Shown piece by piece: positions 1 through 7,022 of a stretch of 35,079 nt of DNA. The notes beneath the pieces were generated by a model. It ran no database searches and had not been told where the DNA came from. It saw nothing but the letters and a program-made list of their open reading frames with translations. Positions within the stretch are counted from its first letter, which is position 1, and each line of letters opens with the position of its first letter. The DNA is from Streptomyces sp. NRRL F-5630 (GTDB taxonomy: Bacteria; Actinomycetota; Actinomycetes; Streptomycetales; Streptomycetaceae). The position numbers and the translations under genes were made by a program. The stretch is taken from positions 1-35,079 of the forward strand of contig NZ_JOGO01000085.1 of the NCBI RefSeq assembly GCF_000719475.1, given 5' to 3'.

Positions 1-54
1 CCCGCCCCAAGCCCCCGCCCCCAGCACCTGGTCCGCCTCAACGAACAGCCCTGA
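1..54 (+). CDS. 3' end of an unidentified gene
   Basis: An open frame runs from the first base and stops at TGA 52-54, leaving 17 codons that end in QHLVRLNEQP. A terminator-like hairpin follows 20 bases later, which fits the end of a rightward gene. Nothing in so short a tail identifies the product, and a chance open frame cannot be excluded. Confidence 0.35.
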   Translation, partial: PAPSPRPQHLVRLNEQP

Positions 55-73
55 ACGCACCGCACACGCGAAC

Positions 74-101
74 GGCCCCGAGGGAGAAGACCCCCGGGGC
101 C
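74..101. terminator. Hairpin terminator between convergent genes
   Basis: GGCCCCG (74-80) pairs with CGGGGCC (95-101). One mismatch and three further G-C pairs extend the stem around an AGAAGA loop. It lies between the end of the partial rightward gene and the end of the leftward phosphoesterase gene, so it could serve both. No U tract follows, as is usual in high-GC actinobacteria. Confidence 0.5.
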
Positions 102-138
102 ACACGCACTCCGGCCGCTGGAACACCGCTACCCCGCC

Positions 139-204
139 CCGGACTTCCGGCACTCCGGCTCACCGCGCCGCCGCCTCGGCCCGGACGACCGGCACCCCGG
201 CTCA
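139..204. repeat. 24-bp direct repeat, second copy covers the phosphoesterase stop codon
   Basis: Copies at 139-162 and 181-204 match at 21 of 24 positions, in the pattern CCGGAC-NN-CCGGCAC-N-CCGGCTCA. The last three bases of the second copy are the reverse complement of the TGA stop of the neighbouring leftward gene. Similar repeats over or beside stop codons occur at coaE and at the PAC2 gene in this window. Confidence 0.6.
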
Positions 205-1998
205 GAACACCGGCGTCCCCTCCCGCACCAACCGCCAGTCCACCGCCGCGAAATCAGCCGGGTCGATCGTCCCCGCCTCCCGCACCCACGCGATGATCGT
301 GTTGCGGATCTCCTCCGAATTCGCCCACAGCTGCGTCGCCTTCGGCACATGCGGGAAATTGCCGCCCCCGCTCGCCCGGTAGTTGTTCACCGCCAGCACG
401 AACCGCGCGTCGTCCGCCACCGGCGCCCCCTCGAAGGCCAGACCCACGATCCGCGCGCCCACCTCCTTCGAGATGTCGATGTCGTACGAAACACCCGACA
501 CCACGTCGTAGTTGTAGTCCGGCGTCCCGTCCGCGTTCGTCAACGCCGCCGGATCGACCGGCGCCCCCACCGCCGTACGCACGAAGAACTTCGCCGAGTA
601 CTCCAAGTACTCCTTCAACTGCGCACCCGTGATCAGCCGCGCCTCCAACGTGTTCTCGAACGTGTACAGACCCGCCGCGTCCCGGATCGTCACGTCCCCC
701 GCCGGGAACCGCGCCGTACGCGAGAACGGCGACGCCTGCGACAGCACCGGCACCTCCGCGTACTCCCCGCCCGCCAGCGCGCCCCGCACCGTCTCCGCCT
801 GCACATGGTTGATCAGATCGACCATCGGAACGTCCTTGTACGCCCCCTCCGCCGTCGACATCTCCACCACGGACGAACCGATCACCTGATTCACGTACGC
901 CACCACCTCGCGGTGCTCCTTCGCGAGCAGCCGCGTGATCCGCGCGTCCTCCTCCACCTCGTTCGAGTTCAGCACCCGCGAAGCCACCCGCTCCACCGAC
1001 CACCGACCCCGCTCCCACACCAGCGAGAAATCGAAGACCGACAGCCGCTGCCCCCACTTCAACGGCTCCGAGAGCACCACCTCACGCCCCGACGCCGCGT
1101 TCACCACCCGACGCTCCGGGATCTCCACGTGCGCGTGACCCACCAGAATCGCGTCGATCCCCGGCACCCGCTCCGCCACCCGCGCCGCCGCGTTCTCCAC
1201 GTACGGCAACTGATCACCCCACGACGACGAACCGTCCGCCCCCGAGTGCGCCGCCACGAGCACCACGTCCGCGCCCATCGACCGCAGCTTCGGCACCCAG
1301 TACGCCGCCTGCTCCTCCAGCCCCGGGAACTTCAGCTTCCCCTGCACGTTCGCCTTGTCCCAGATCGCGATCCCCGGATTCGTCAGCCCGAGCACCGCCA
1401 CCCGCACATCCCGCCCGTGCGGCGTCCGCAGGCGCTTCATCACGTACGGGCGGAACGCGGGCCGCCCCGACCGCGCGTCCACCGCGTTCGCCCCCAGCAA
1501 CGGGAAGTCGCACTGCTCCTCGAACTTCCGCAGCACCTCGATCCCGTAGTTGAACTCGTGGTTCCCCAGCGCCGCCGCCTCGTACCCGATCGCGTTCATC
1601 GCCTTCGCCATCGGATGCACCGGCCCCCGCCGCGCCGTGATCGGGTCCACCCGCGCGTAGTAGTACGAGAGCTGCGTCCCCTGAATCGTGTCGCCCGCGT
1701 CGATGAGCAGCGTGTTCCCCCGGCCCTTCTCCTTCCGCAACCGGTTCACCAGCGTCGAGATCTTCGCGAGCCCGACGTCATTGTGCTGCGCGTCGTCGTA
1801 CTCCTTATCGGTGAAATAATCCCAGTTCATCGCATTGCCGTGCAGATCCGTCGTCCCGAGCACCGAAAACCCGTACCGACGCGGCTCCTTGCCCCGCCCG
1901 CCCCCCTTCGCCGCCTCGGCCGGCGCCGCGGCGCCCAGCGCCACCGCCGCCCCGGTCGCCGCCGAAGCCCCCAGGAACACCCTGCGCTCCACGCTCAT
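202..1998 (-). CDS. Tat-exported bifunctional metallophosphatase / 5'-nucleotidase
   Basis: A 598-residue protein of the UshA/5'-nucleotidase family, expected to remove phosphate from extracellular nucleotides or related esters for scavenging. The N-terminus has twin arginines followed by VFLG (residues 5-10), a small hydrophobic core and an Ala-rich cleavage region near residue 30, which is a Tat signal. The two-metal phosphoesterase motifs are in order: TTDLHGN (49-55), IDAGDTIQG (99-107), GNHE (145-148), then AAHSG and VGHAH further on. The C-terminal half has the usual nucleotidase domain, with YNYDVVSGVSYDID and VNNYRASGGGNFP for substrate binding. The ATG at 1998 is chosen because GAGGGAG lies just upstream and the signal begins there; longer in-frame readings are low-complexity. 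It is transcribed divergently from pyk. Substrate specificity (nucleotide, cyclic nucleotide or other) cannot be decided from sequence. Confidence 0.9.
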   Translation of the reverse strand: MSVERRVFLGASAATGAAVALGAAAPAEAAKGGGRGKEPRRYGFSVLGTTDLHGNAMNWDYFTDKEYDDAQHNDVGLAKISTLVNRLRKEKGRGNTLLIDAGDTIQGTQLSYYYARVDPITARRGPVHPMAKAMNAIGYEAAALGNHEFNYGIEVLRKFEEQCDFPLLGANAVDARSGRPAFRPYVMKRLRTPHGRDVRVAVLGLTNPGIAIWDKANVQGKLKFPGLEEQAAYWVPKLRSMGADVVLVAAHSGADGSSSWGDQLPYVENAAARVAERVPGIDAILVGHAHVEIPERRVVNAASGREVVLSEPLKWGQRLSVFDFSLVWERGRWSVERVASRVLNSNEVEEDARITRLLAKEHREVVAYVNQVIGSSVVEMSTAEGAYKDVPMVDLINHVQAETVRGALAGGEYAEVPVLSQASPFSRTARFPAGDVTIRDAAGLYTFENTLEARLITGAQLKEYLEYSAKFFVRTAVGAPVDPAALTNADGTPDYNYDVVSGVSYDIDISKEVGARIVGLAFEGAPVADDARFVLAVNNYRASGGGNFPHVPKATQLWANSEEIRNTIIAWVREAGTIDPADFAAVDWRLVREGTPVF

Positions 1999-2228
1999 CA
2001 CGCACTCCCTCTCGTCCGAAATCCGGAACAACGCGCGTAGATGATGGCCTGAAACGCCAACCCCGCAACACCCCCGCCACGTTGCGATCAGATGACCACC
2101 CGCGCACCCCGCCCCCGACACCCGCTCATCGGAGAGCGCGCCCGCTCATCCAATACTTGTCAAATCCCCTACACCCAAAGGCCGTTGACTCGTCACCCCC
2201 ACCCAGCCCGCTACCCGCCGGTAAGCCC

Positions 2229-2240
2229 TAGGCTCGCACC
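2229..2240 (+). promoter_or_regulatory. -10 element of a probably leaderless pyk transcript
   Basis: TAGGCT at 2229-2234 fits the TAnnnT -10 rule and lies 6 nt before the pyk ATG, so transcription would start at or next to the start codon. No Shine-Dalgarno sequence is visible upstream, which agrees with a leaderless mRNA. A convincing -35 box at 17-18 bp is not seen. The same hexamer at the same position precedes coaE and the S4 gene. Confidence 0.5.
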
Positions 2241-3677
2241 ATGCGCCGAGCGAAAATCGTCTGCACCCTGGGCCCAGCCACCGACTCCTACGACCAGATC
2301 AAAGCCCTGGTCGAAGCCGGAATGGACGTGGCCCGCTTCAACCTCAGCCACGGCAGCTACGCCGAACACGAGGAGCGCTACCACCGCGTCCGCGAGGCCG
2401 CCGAGGAGACCGGCCGCAGCGTCGGCATCCTCGCCGACCTCCAAGGCCCGAAGATCCGCCTCGGCCGCTTCAGCGAAGGCCCCGTACTCCTCGAACGCGG
2501 TGACACCTTCACCATCACCACCGAGGACGGCCACCTGGGCGACCGCACCAGCTGCGGCACCACCTACGCCGGACTCGCCGCCGACGTCGCCCCCGGCGAA
2601 CGCGTCCTCGTCGACGACGGCAAGGTCTGCCTCCAGGTCACCGCCGTCGAAGGCCCCCGGGTCCGCACCACCGTCGTCGAAGGCGGCATGGTCTCCGACC
2701 ACAAGGGCCTCAACCTCCCCGGCGTCGCCGTCTCCGTCCCCGCCCTCTCCGAGAAGGACATCGAAGACCTCCGCTGGGCCCTGCGCACCGGCGCCGACGT
2801 CATCGCCCTCAGCTTCGTCCGCAGCGCCCGCGACATCGTCGACGTCCACCGCGTCATGCGCGAGGAAGGCCGCCGCCTCCCCGTCATCGCCAAGGTCGAG
2901 AAGCCGCAGGCCGTCGAGAACATCGAGGAGATCGTCGATGCCTTCGACGGCATCATGGTCGCCCGCGGCGACCTCGGCGTCGAGATGCCCCTCGAAGCGG
3001 TGCCGCTCGTGCAGAAGCGCGCCATCAAGCTCGCCAAGCGGAACGCCAAGCCGGTCATCGTCGCGACCCAGATGCTCGACTCCATGATCGAGAACAGCCG
3101 GCCCACCCGCGCCGAAGCCTCCGACGTCGCCAACGCCGTGATCGACGGCACCGACGCCGTCATGCTCTCCGGGGAGACCAGCGTCGGGAAGTACGCCGTC
3201 GAGACCGTCCGCACCATGGGCCGCATCGTGGAGGCGGCCGAGGAGGAGATCCTCGACAAGGGCCTGCCGCCCCTCACCGACCGCAACAAGCCCCGCACCC
3301 AGGGCGGGGCCGTCGCCCGCGCGGCGGCCGAGATGGGCGACTTCCTCGGCGCCCGCTTCCTCGTCGCCTTCACGCAGTCCGGCGACACGGTCCGCCGCCT
3401 GAGCCGCTACCGCTCCCCGATCCCGCTCCTCGCCTTCACGCCCGACCCCGCGACGCGCGCGCAACTCAACCTGTCGTGGGGCGTGGAGACCTTCCTCGGG
3501 CCGCACGTGGACTCCACGGACGCGATGGTCGAGCAGGTCGACGACATGCTCCTGAAGCTCGGCCGCTGCGAGCCGGGCGACGTCGTCGTGATCACGGCCG
3601 GCTCCCCTCCGGGCATCGCGGGCACGACGAACCTGGTGCGGGTGCACCACATCGGCGAGGACGACGCCCCGAAGTAG
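2241..3677 (+). CDS. pyk: Pyruvate kinase
   Basis: A 478-residue protein of normal length for bacterial pyruvate kinase, which converts phosphoenolpyruvate and ADP to pyruvate and ATP in the cytoplasm. It starts RRAKIVCTLGPAT and has the substrate and cation loop FNLSHGSYAEH (33-43). The B domain lies at about 70-165. The catalytic-site block IAKVEKPQAVENI (216-228) holds the catalytic lysine at 218, and the metal-binding run MVARGDLGVEMP spans 239-250. ATQMLDSMIE and RPTRAEASDVANAV follow (275-300). The C-terminal domain (about 345-478) is complete and ends in ITAGSPPGIAGTTNLVRVHHI. The start has no clear ribosome-binding site but a -10 box 6 nt upstream. A strong hairpin lies just after the stop. 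Streptomyces usually carry a second pyk elsewhere, so this may be one of two isozymes. Confidence 0.97.
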   Translation: MRRAKIVCTLGPATDSYDQIKALVEAGMDVARFNLSHGSYAEHEERYHRVREAAEETGRSVGILADLQGPKIRLGRFSEGPVLLERGDTFTITTEDGHLGDRTSCGTTYAGLAADVAPGERVLVDDGKVCLQVTAVEGPRVRTTVVEGGMVSDHKGLNLPGVAVSVPALSEKDIEDLRWALRTGADVIALSFVRSARDIVDVHRVMREEGRRLPVIAKVEKPQAVENIEEIVDAFDGIMVARGDLGVEMPLEAVPLVQKRAIKLAKRNAKPVIVATQMLDSMIENSRPTRAEASDVANAVIDGTDAVMLSGETSVGKYAVETVRTMGRIVEAAEEEILDKGLPPLTDRNKPRTQGGAVARAAAEMGDFLGARFLVAFTQSGDTVRRLSRYRSPIPLLAFTPDPATRAQLNLSWGVETFLGPHVDSTDAMVEQVDDMLLKLGRCEPGDVVVITAGSPPGIAGTTNLVRVHHIGEDDAPK

Positions 3678-3694
3678 CCGAGAGCGGCGAGGCG

Positions 3695-3723
3695 GGGGTG
3701 ACCGGGCTCGCGGTCACCCCTTT
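3695..3723 (+). terminator. pyk terminator hairpin
   Basis: GGGGTGACCG (3695-3704) is a perfect complement of CGGTCACCCC (3711-3720), with a 6-nt loop and a TTT run straight after. It starts 17 bp downstream of the pyk stop and faces the end of the leftward LAGLIDADG gene. Confidence 0.8.
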
Positions 3724-3782
3724 CGTCGTTCCCCCGGGCACCTCTCCCGACAGCCGTCCCGGTCGCTGTCCCGGTACCGGTC

Positions 3783-4577
3783 TCAGTACTTGGGACCGAT
3801 GTGGGCGTCCATGCGGGCGACGGAGGCTTTGCGGGCGACGGAGATGTTGTACGGGTTTCCGTGGCGATAGCACTCGGTCCATTCGATGCCGAGGAGATCG
3901 AGGGTGTCGGTGTACACCTTCCGAATGTCGTCGGACACGTTGGTGAACCAATAGCGCGGGTATTCGTAGCGCTTGCGTGCGCCGGCGACGATGCGGGTGG
4001 TCCAGTTCGTGATCCGGCAGCCGTCGGATTGGATGAGACCGCGAAGAAAATCCCAGGGGTGGGCGTCGACTATTTCCTGCTGCCAGGACTCCAGGGCGAT
4101 TTCCCGGTGGTGCTTCTTTCCCGGGCCGTGTTGGGGGAAGAGATGGAACAGATGGGACGAGTAGACCTTGATGTGGTGACAGCCCTTGCTTCGTACGCGA
4201 CACGTCGCCCTGTCGGGGAACACCAGACGTATCACTTGCTCGCACTCGTCCTGGATGCCTGGCCAGGTATCGTCCAGAGTGACCGTGAGACTGGGTGTGG
4301 GGTGCTGCCTCGGGAAGCTGATGTGCCCGTCGCCGAGGTACAGGCCGAGCAGATGGCTGTAGGCGCGTTCGTCCAGGGGAGCCGTGCGATCGCAGGCGAA
4401 GCAGATGGTGCTTCTTTTCCTGCCGGGGCATTCGCCCCGCGTGGCCCGGTCCTTGTGCTTCCAGTAACTGATGGTGCCGTAGGGGACATCGAGGCGTCGG
4501 GCCACTTCTGCGTTGGGAATTCCCTCGCGCAGGAGCGTCAAGGCTGTTCGCCGCACTTCGAGGCTGTGGAAGGTCAT
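3783..4577 (-). CDS. Free-standing HTH / LAGLIDADG-type homing-endonuclease-like protein
   Basis: A 264-residue protein. Residues 4-40 form a helix-turn-helix of the transposase/homeodomain kind (RRTALTLLREG, then NAEVARRLDVPYGTISYWK). A possible zinc knuckle follows (Cys50, then CFAC at 59-62). The next part has the two LAGLIDADG-like helices expected of a single-chain enzyme, LLGLYLGDGHI (76-86) and FLRGLIQSDG (177-186), each ending in an acidic residue where the metal ligand would be. The C-terminus ends SVARKASVARMDAHIGPKY. I recognise this architecture as recurring in Streptomyces, usually annotated as a helix-turn-helix or hypothetical protein; cleavage by this group is not established as far as I know. 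It sits neither in an intron nor in an intein, but between pyk and pdtaR, and its codon usage is less G+C-rich than its neighbours, which suggests acquisition. The ATG at 4577 is chosen because the HTH begins there; the frame is open further upstream but crosses pdtaR. Confidence 0.8.
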   Translation of the reverse strand: MTFHSLEVRRTALTLLREGIPNAEVARRLDVPYGTISYWKHKDRATRGECPGRKRSTICFACDRTAPLDERAYSHLLGLYLGDGHISFPRQHPTPSLTVTLDDTWPGIQDECEQVIRLVFPDRATCRVRSKGCHHIKVYSSHLFHLFPQHGPGKKHHREIALESWQQEIVDAHPWDFLRGLIQSDGCRITNWTTRIVAGARKRYEYPRYWFTNVSDDIRKVYTDTLDLLGIEWTECYRHGNPYNISVARKASVARMDAHIGPKY

Positions 4578-4622
4578 GCATTTATCGTGCGGAGTGCGGG
4601 AGGTGATGACAGAAAAGCGGCG

Positions 4623-4646
4623 GGGATTCACTCGAAAGTGAATCCC
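4623..4646. promoter_or_regulatory. Perfect 10-bp dyad between the LAGLIDADG gene and pdtaR
   Basis: GGGATTCACT (4623-4632) and AGTGAATCCC (4637-4646) are exact reverse complements around CGAA. It lies in the 130-bp region between two divergent genes, 62 bp before the pdtaR start and 46 bp before the other. It could be an operator for either gene, a hairpin in the pdtaR leader, or a recognition site of the adjacent HTH protein. It is A+T-rich for this genome. Confidence 0.55.
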
Positions 4647-4707
4647 GAGCGCCCCCCAGCCCGAGTCGTCTTCCGCTGCCGCCGCCGCCCACGGCGAGTC
4701 GTCGCAT

Positions 4708-5319
4708 GTGCCGCCCCTCACCACCCGTGTCGTCATCGCCGAGGACGAGGCGCTCATCCGGCTCGATCTCAAGGAGATGCTGGAGGAGGAGGGGTACACC
4801 GTCGTCGGGGAGGCCGGGGACGGGCAGCAGGCGGTGGAGCTGGCGCGCGAGCACCGGCCCGACCTGGTGATCCTGGACGTGAAGATGCCCGTGCTGGACG
4901 GGATCTCGGCGGCCGAGAAGATCGCCGAGGAGTCCATCGCCCCCGTGCTGATGCTCACCGCGTTCTCGCAGCGCGACCTCGTCGAGCGGGCGCGGGACGC
5001 GGGCGCGATGGCGTACCTCGTGAAGCCGTTCAGCAAGAGCGACGTCGTCCCGGCGATCGAGATGGCCGTCTCGCGGTTCACGGAGTTGCGGGCGCTGGAG
5101 AAGGAGGTCGAGGACCTCTCGCAGCGGCTGGAGACGCGCAAGCTCGTGGACAGGGCGAAGTCGGTGCTGCAGACGGAGTACGGGCTCACCGAGCCGGCCG
5201 CGTTCCGGTGGATCCAGAAGACGTCGATGGACCGGCGGATGTCGATGCGGCAGGTCGCCGAGGCCGTGATCGAGGACGCGGCGGAGAAGAAGGCGGCGAA
5301 GGACCGGAAGGACGCGTAG
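4708..5319 (+). CDS. pdtaR: ANTAR-domain response regulator (PdtaR ortholog)
   Basis: A 203-residue receiver-ANTAR protein, close in sequence and layout to Mycobacterium tuberculosis PdtaR (Rv1626). The receiver covers about 6-122: acidic pair in AEDEA (11-15), phosphorylation site Asp57 in VILDVKMP, Thr84 in LMLTAFSQRD, and Lys106 in YLVKPFS. A coiled linker (ALEKEVEDLSQRLETRK, about 129-145) leads to the ANTAR three-helix domain (about 137-190: LVDRAKSVLQTEYGLTEPAAFRWIQ, written here in part as RAKSVLQTEYG and MDRRMSMRQVAEAVIED). ANTAR proteins bind paired RNA hairpins and act by transcription antitermination or translational control. The partner kinase PdtaS is not in this window. Translation is taken to start at GTG 4708; the overlapping ATG at 4706 is out of frame. 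It ends next to a strong bidirectional terminator. Confidence 0.92.
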   Translation: MPPLTTRVVIAEDEALIRLDLKEMLEEEGYTVVGEAGDGQQAVELAREHRPDLVILDVKMPVLDGISAAEKIAEESIAPVLMLTAFSQRDLVERARDAGAMAYLVKPFSKSDVVPAIEMAVSRFTELRALEKEVEDLSQRLETRKLVDRAKSVLQTEYGLTEPAAFRWIQKTSMDRRMSMRQVAEAVIEDAAEKKAAKDRKDA

Positions 5320-5337
5320 CCGCCGGGGTACGGACGG

Positions 5338-5375
5338 CGAAAGGGGCGCCCACCATCTGGTGGGCGCCCCTTTCG
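5338..5375. terminator. Bidirectional terminator between pdtaR and livF
   Basis: A perfect 18-bp inverted repeat (5338-5355 with 5358-5375), core AAAGGGGCGCCCACCA, leaves only TC at the centre. It has an A run on one side and a T run on the other, so it can terminate in both directions. It sits between two genes that end towards each other. Confidence 0.9.
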
Positions 5376-5413
5376 CGTACCGGTCCGGCGTCTCGCCGTC
5401 CCGGCCGGGGAGG

Positions 5414-6130
5414 TCAGTCCTCGCCGAGGTACGCCTTGCGGACGGACTCGTCGTGGAGGAGGTCGGAGCCCGTGCCGCTCAGGACGATCGTGCCGATCTC
5501 CATGACGTGCGCCTGGTCGGCGAGGGAGAGCGCGGCCTGCGCGTTCTGCTCGACGAGCAGGATCGTGGTGCCCTGTTCGCGCAGTTCGCTGATGGTCGTC
5601 ATGATCTTCTGCATCATGATCGGCGAGAGGCCCATGGAGGGTTCGTCGAGCATGAGGAGCTTCGGCTTGGACATGAGGGCGCGGCCCATGGCGAGCATCT
5701 GCTGTTCGCCGCCGGAGAGCGTGCCCGCCGCCTGCCTGCGGCGTTCCCCGAGGATGGGGAAGAGGTCGTAGGCGTGCTGGATGTCCTGGGCGATGCCCTC
5801 GGTGTCCTTGCGGAGGAAGGCGCCGAGGCGGAGGTTGTCCTCGATGGTCATGCGGGGAAAGATGTGGCGGCCTTCGGGGGAGTGCGCCAGGCCGAGCGCG
5901 ACGATCTGGTCGGCGCGGTACTTGTGGAGCGGTTGTCCGTCGAAGGTGATGGTGCCGGCGAGGGGTTTCAGGAGTCCGCTGAGGGTGCGGAGGGTCGTGG
6001 TCTTCCCGGCGCCGTTCGTGCCGATGAGGGTGACGACCTGTCCGGCCTCGACGGTGAAGCTGATGCCCTTGACGGCTTCGATCTTGCCGTAGGCGACGCG
6101 GAGGTTGTCGACTTCGAGGAGCGCGGTCAC
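5414..6130 (-). CDS. livF: Branched-chain amino acid ABC transporter, ATP-binding subunit LivF
   Basis: A 238-residue ABC ATPase, normal for LivF. It energises uptake of leucine, isoleucine and valine as one of two nucleotide-binding subunits at the inner face of the membrane. Walker A is GTNGAGKT (37-44), the signature is LSGGEQQ (138-144), Walker B is LLMLDEP (158-164), and the run PSMGLSPIM that follows is characteristic of LivF. A Q-loop region and the H-loop stretch ILLVEQNAQAAL are present. The GTG start at 6130 overlaps the livG stop by four bases (GTGA), which implies translational coupling. It is the last gene of the leftward livKHMGF operon and ends just before a bidirectional terminator. 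Confidence 0.95.
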   Translation of the reverse strand: MTALLEVDNLRVAYGKIEAVKGISFTVEAGQVVTLIGTNGAGKTTTLRTLSGLLKPLAGTITFDGQPLHKYRADQIVALGLAHSPEGRHIFPRMTIEDNLRLGAFLRKDTEGIAQDIQHAYDLFPILGERRRQAAGTLSGGEQQMLAMGRALMSKPKLLMLDEPSMGLSPIMMQKIMTTISELREQGTTILLVEQNAQAALSLADQAHVMEIGTIVLSGTGSDLLHDESVRKAYLGED

Positions 6131-7017
6131 TTGCCGTCCTCCTTCGTGGTGCGGGGGGTCTCGTTCTTGGCCGCGGCTTCGGCGGCCTGGACCTCGGCGA
6201 GGGCCTCGTCCTCGGGGGCGGTGTCCATGGGGGTGCCGAGGTAGGCGGCGACGACGCGTTCGTCGGCCTGGACGACCTCGGGGGTGCCTTCGAGGAGTTT
6301 CTGTCCCTGGACGAGGACGGCGACGCGGTCGCTGAGGTTGAAGATGAACCGCATGTCGTGCTCGATGACGAGGACGGCGGTGCCCTGGTCGCGGATGGCG
6401 AAGACGAGTTCCTCGGTGGCGCGGGTCTCCTGGGGGTTCATGCCGGCGGTGGGCTCGTCGAGGAGGAGGAGTCCCGGGTCGCTGGCGAGGGCGCGGGCGA
6501 TCTCCAGCTTGCGCTGCTCGCCGTAGGGGAGGTTGCGCGAGAGGTGGTCCGCCTTGTGGGCGAGGCCGATGAACTCCAGGAGTTCCATGGCGCGTGCGGT
6601 GGAGGCGGCTTCGGCGCGCTTGAACCCGGGGCCGCGCAGGAGGGCGGAGAAGAGCCCTTCGCGGGTGCGGGTGTGGCGGCCGACGAGGACGTTCTCCAGG
6701 ACGGTCATGTTGGCGAAGAGCCGGATGTTCTGGAAGGTGCGGGCGATGCCGGCCTTGGTGACGAGGTGGGGTTTGGGCGGGAGGGTGGTGCCTTTGTAGG
6801 CGACGCGGCCCTCGGTGGGGACGTAGAGGCCGGTGAGGCAGTTGAAGAAGGTGGTCTTTCCCGCGCCGTTGGGGCCGATGAGGCCGACGATCTCGCCGGT
6901 GTTGACGGTGAGGGAGACGTCGCGCACGGCGGTGAGGCCGCCGAAGCGCATGGTGACGCCGGTGGCTTCGAGGACGGCGGTGCCGGTGGGGGCGGGGGTG
7001 TGCGTCGTGGTGGTCAT
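6127..7017 (-). CDS. livG: Branched-chain amino acid ABC transporter, ATP-binding subunit LivG
   Basis: A 296-residue ABC ATPase, the partner of LivF. Walker A is GPNGAGKTT (48-56). The usual signature LSGGQ is replaced by LPYGEQRK (163-170), which is the normal form in LivG proteins, and Walker B is LLLLDEP (183-189) followed by TAGMNP. The family-typical IARTFQNIRLF stretch lies at about 91-101. The C-terminus is extended by about 40 Glu/Ala/Lys-rich residues. The ATG at 7017 begins MTTTTHTP; the frame is open for 2 kb upstream, but that part is the antisense shadow of livM. The start lies 5 nt downstream of the livM stop. Confidence 0.95.
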   Translation of the reverse strand: MTTTTHTPAPTGTAVLEATGVTMRFGGLTAVRDVSLTVNTGEIVGLIGPNGAGKTTFFNCLTGLYVPTEGRVAYKGTTLPPKPHLVTKAGIARTFQNIRLFANMTVLENVLVGRHTRTREGLFSALLRGPGFKRAEAASTARAMELLEFIGLAHKADHLSRNLPYGEQRKLEIARALASDPGLLLLDEPTAGMNPQETRATEELVFAIRDQGTAVLVIEHDMRFIFNLSDRVAVLVQGQKLLEGTPEVVQADERVVAAYLGTPMDTAPEDEALAEVQAAEAAAKNETPRTTKEDGK

Positions 7018-7022
7018 GGTGG

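Noticed and set aside
2185..2190. TTGACT as the -35 box of pyk
   Set aside because: No TAnnnT hexamer lies 16-18 bp downstream. The only good -10, TAGGCT at 2229, is 38 bp away.
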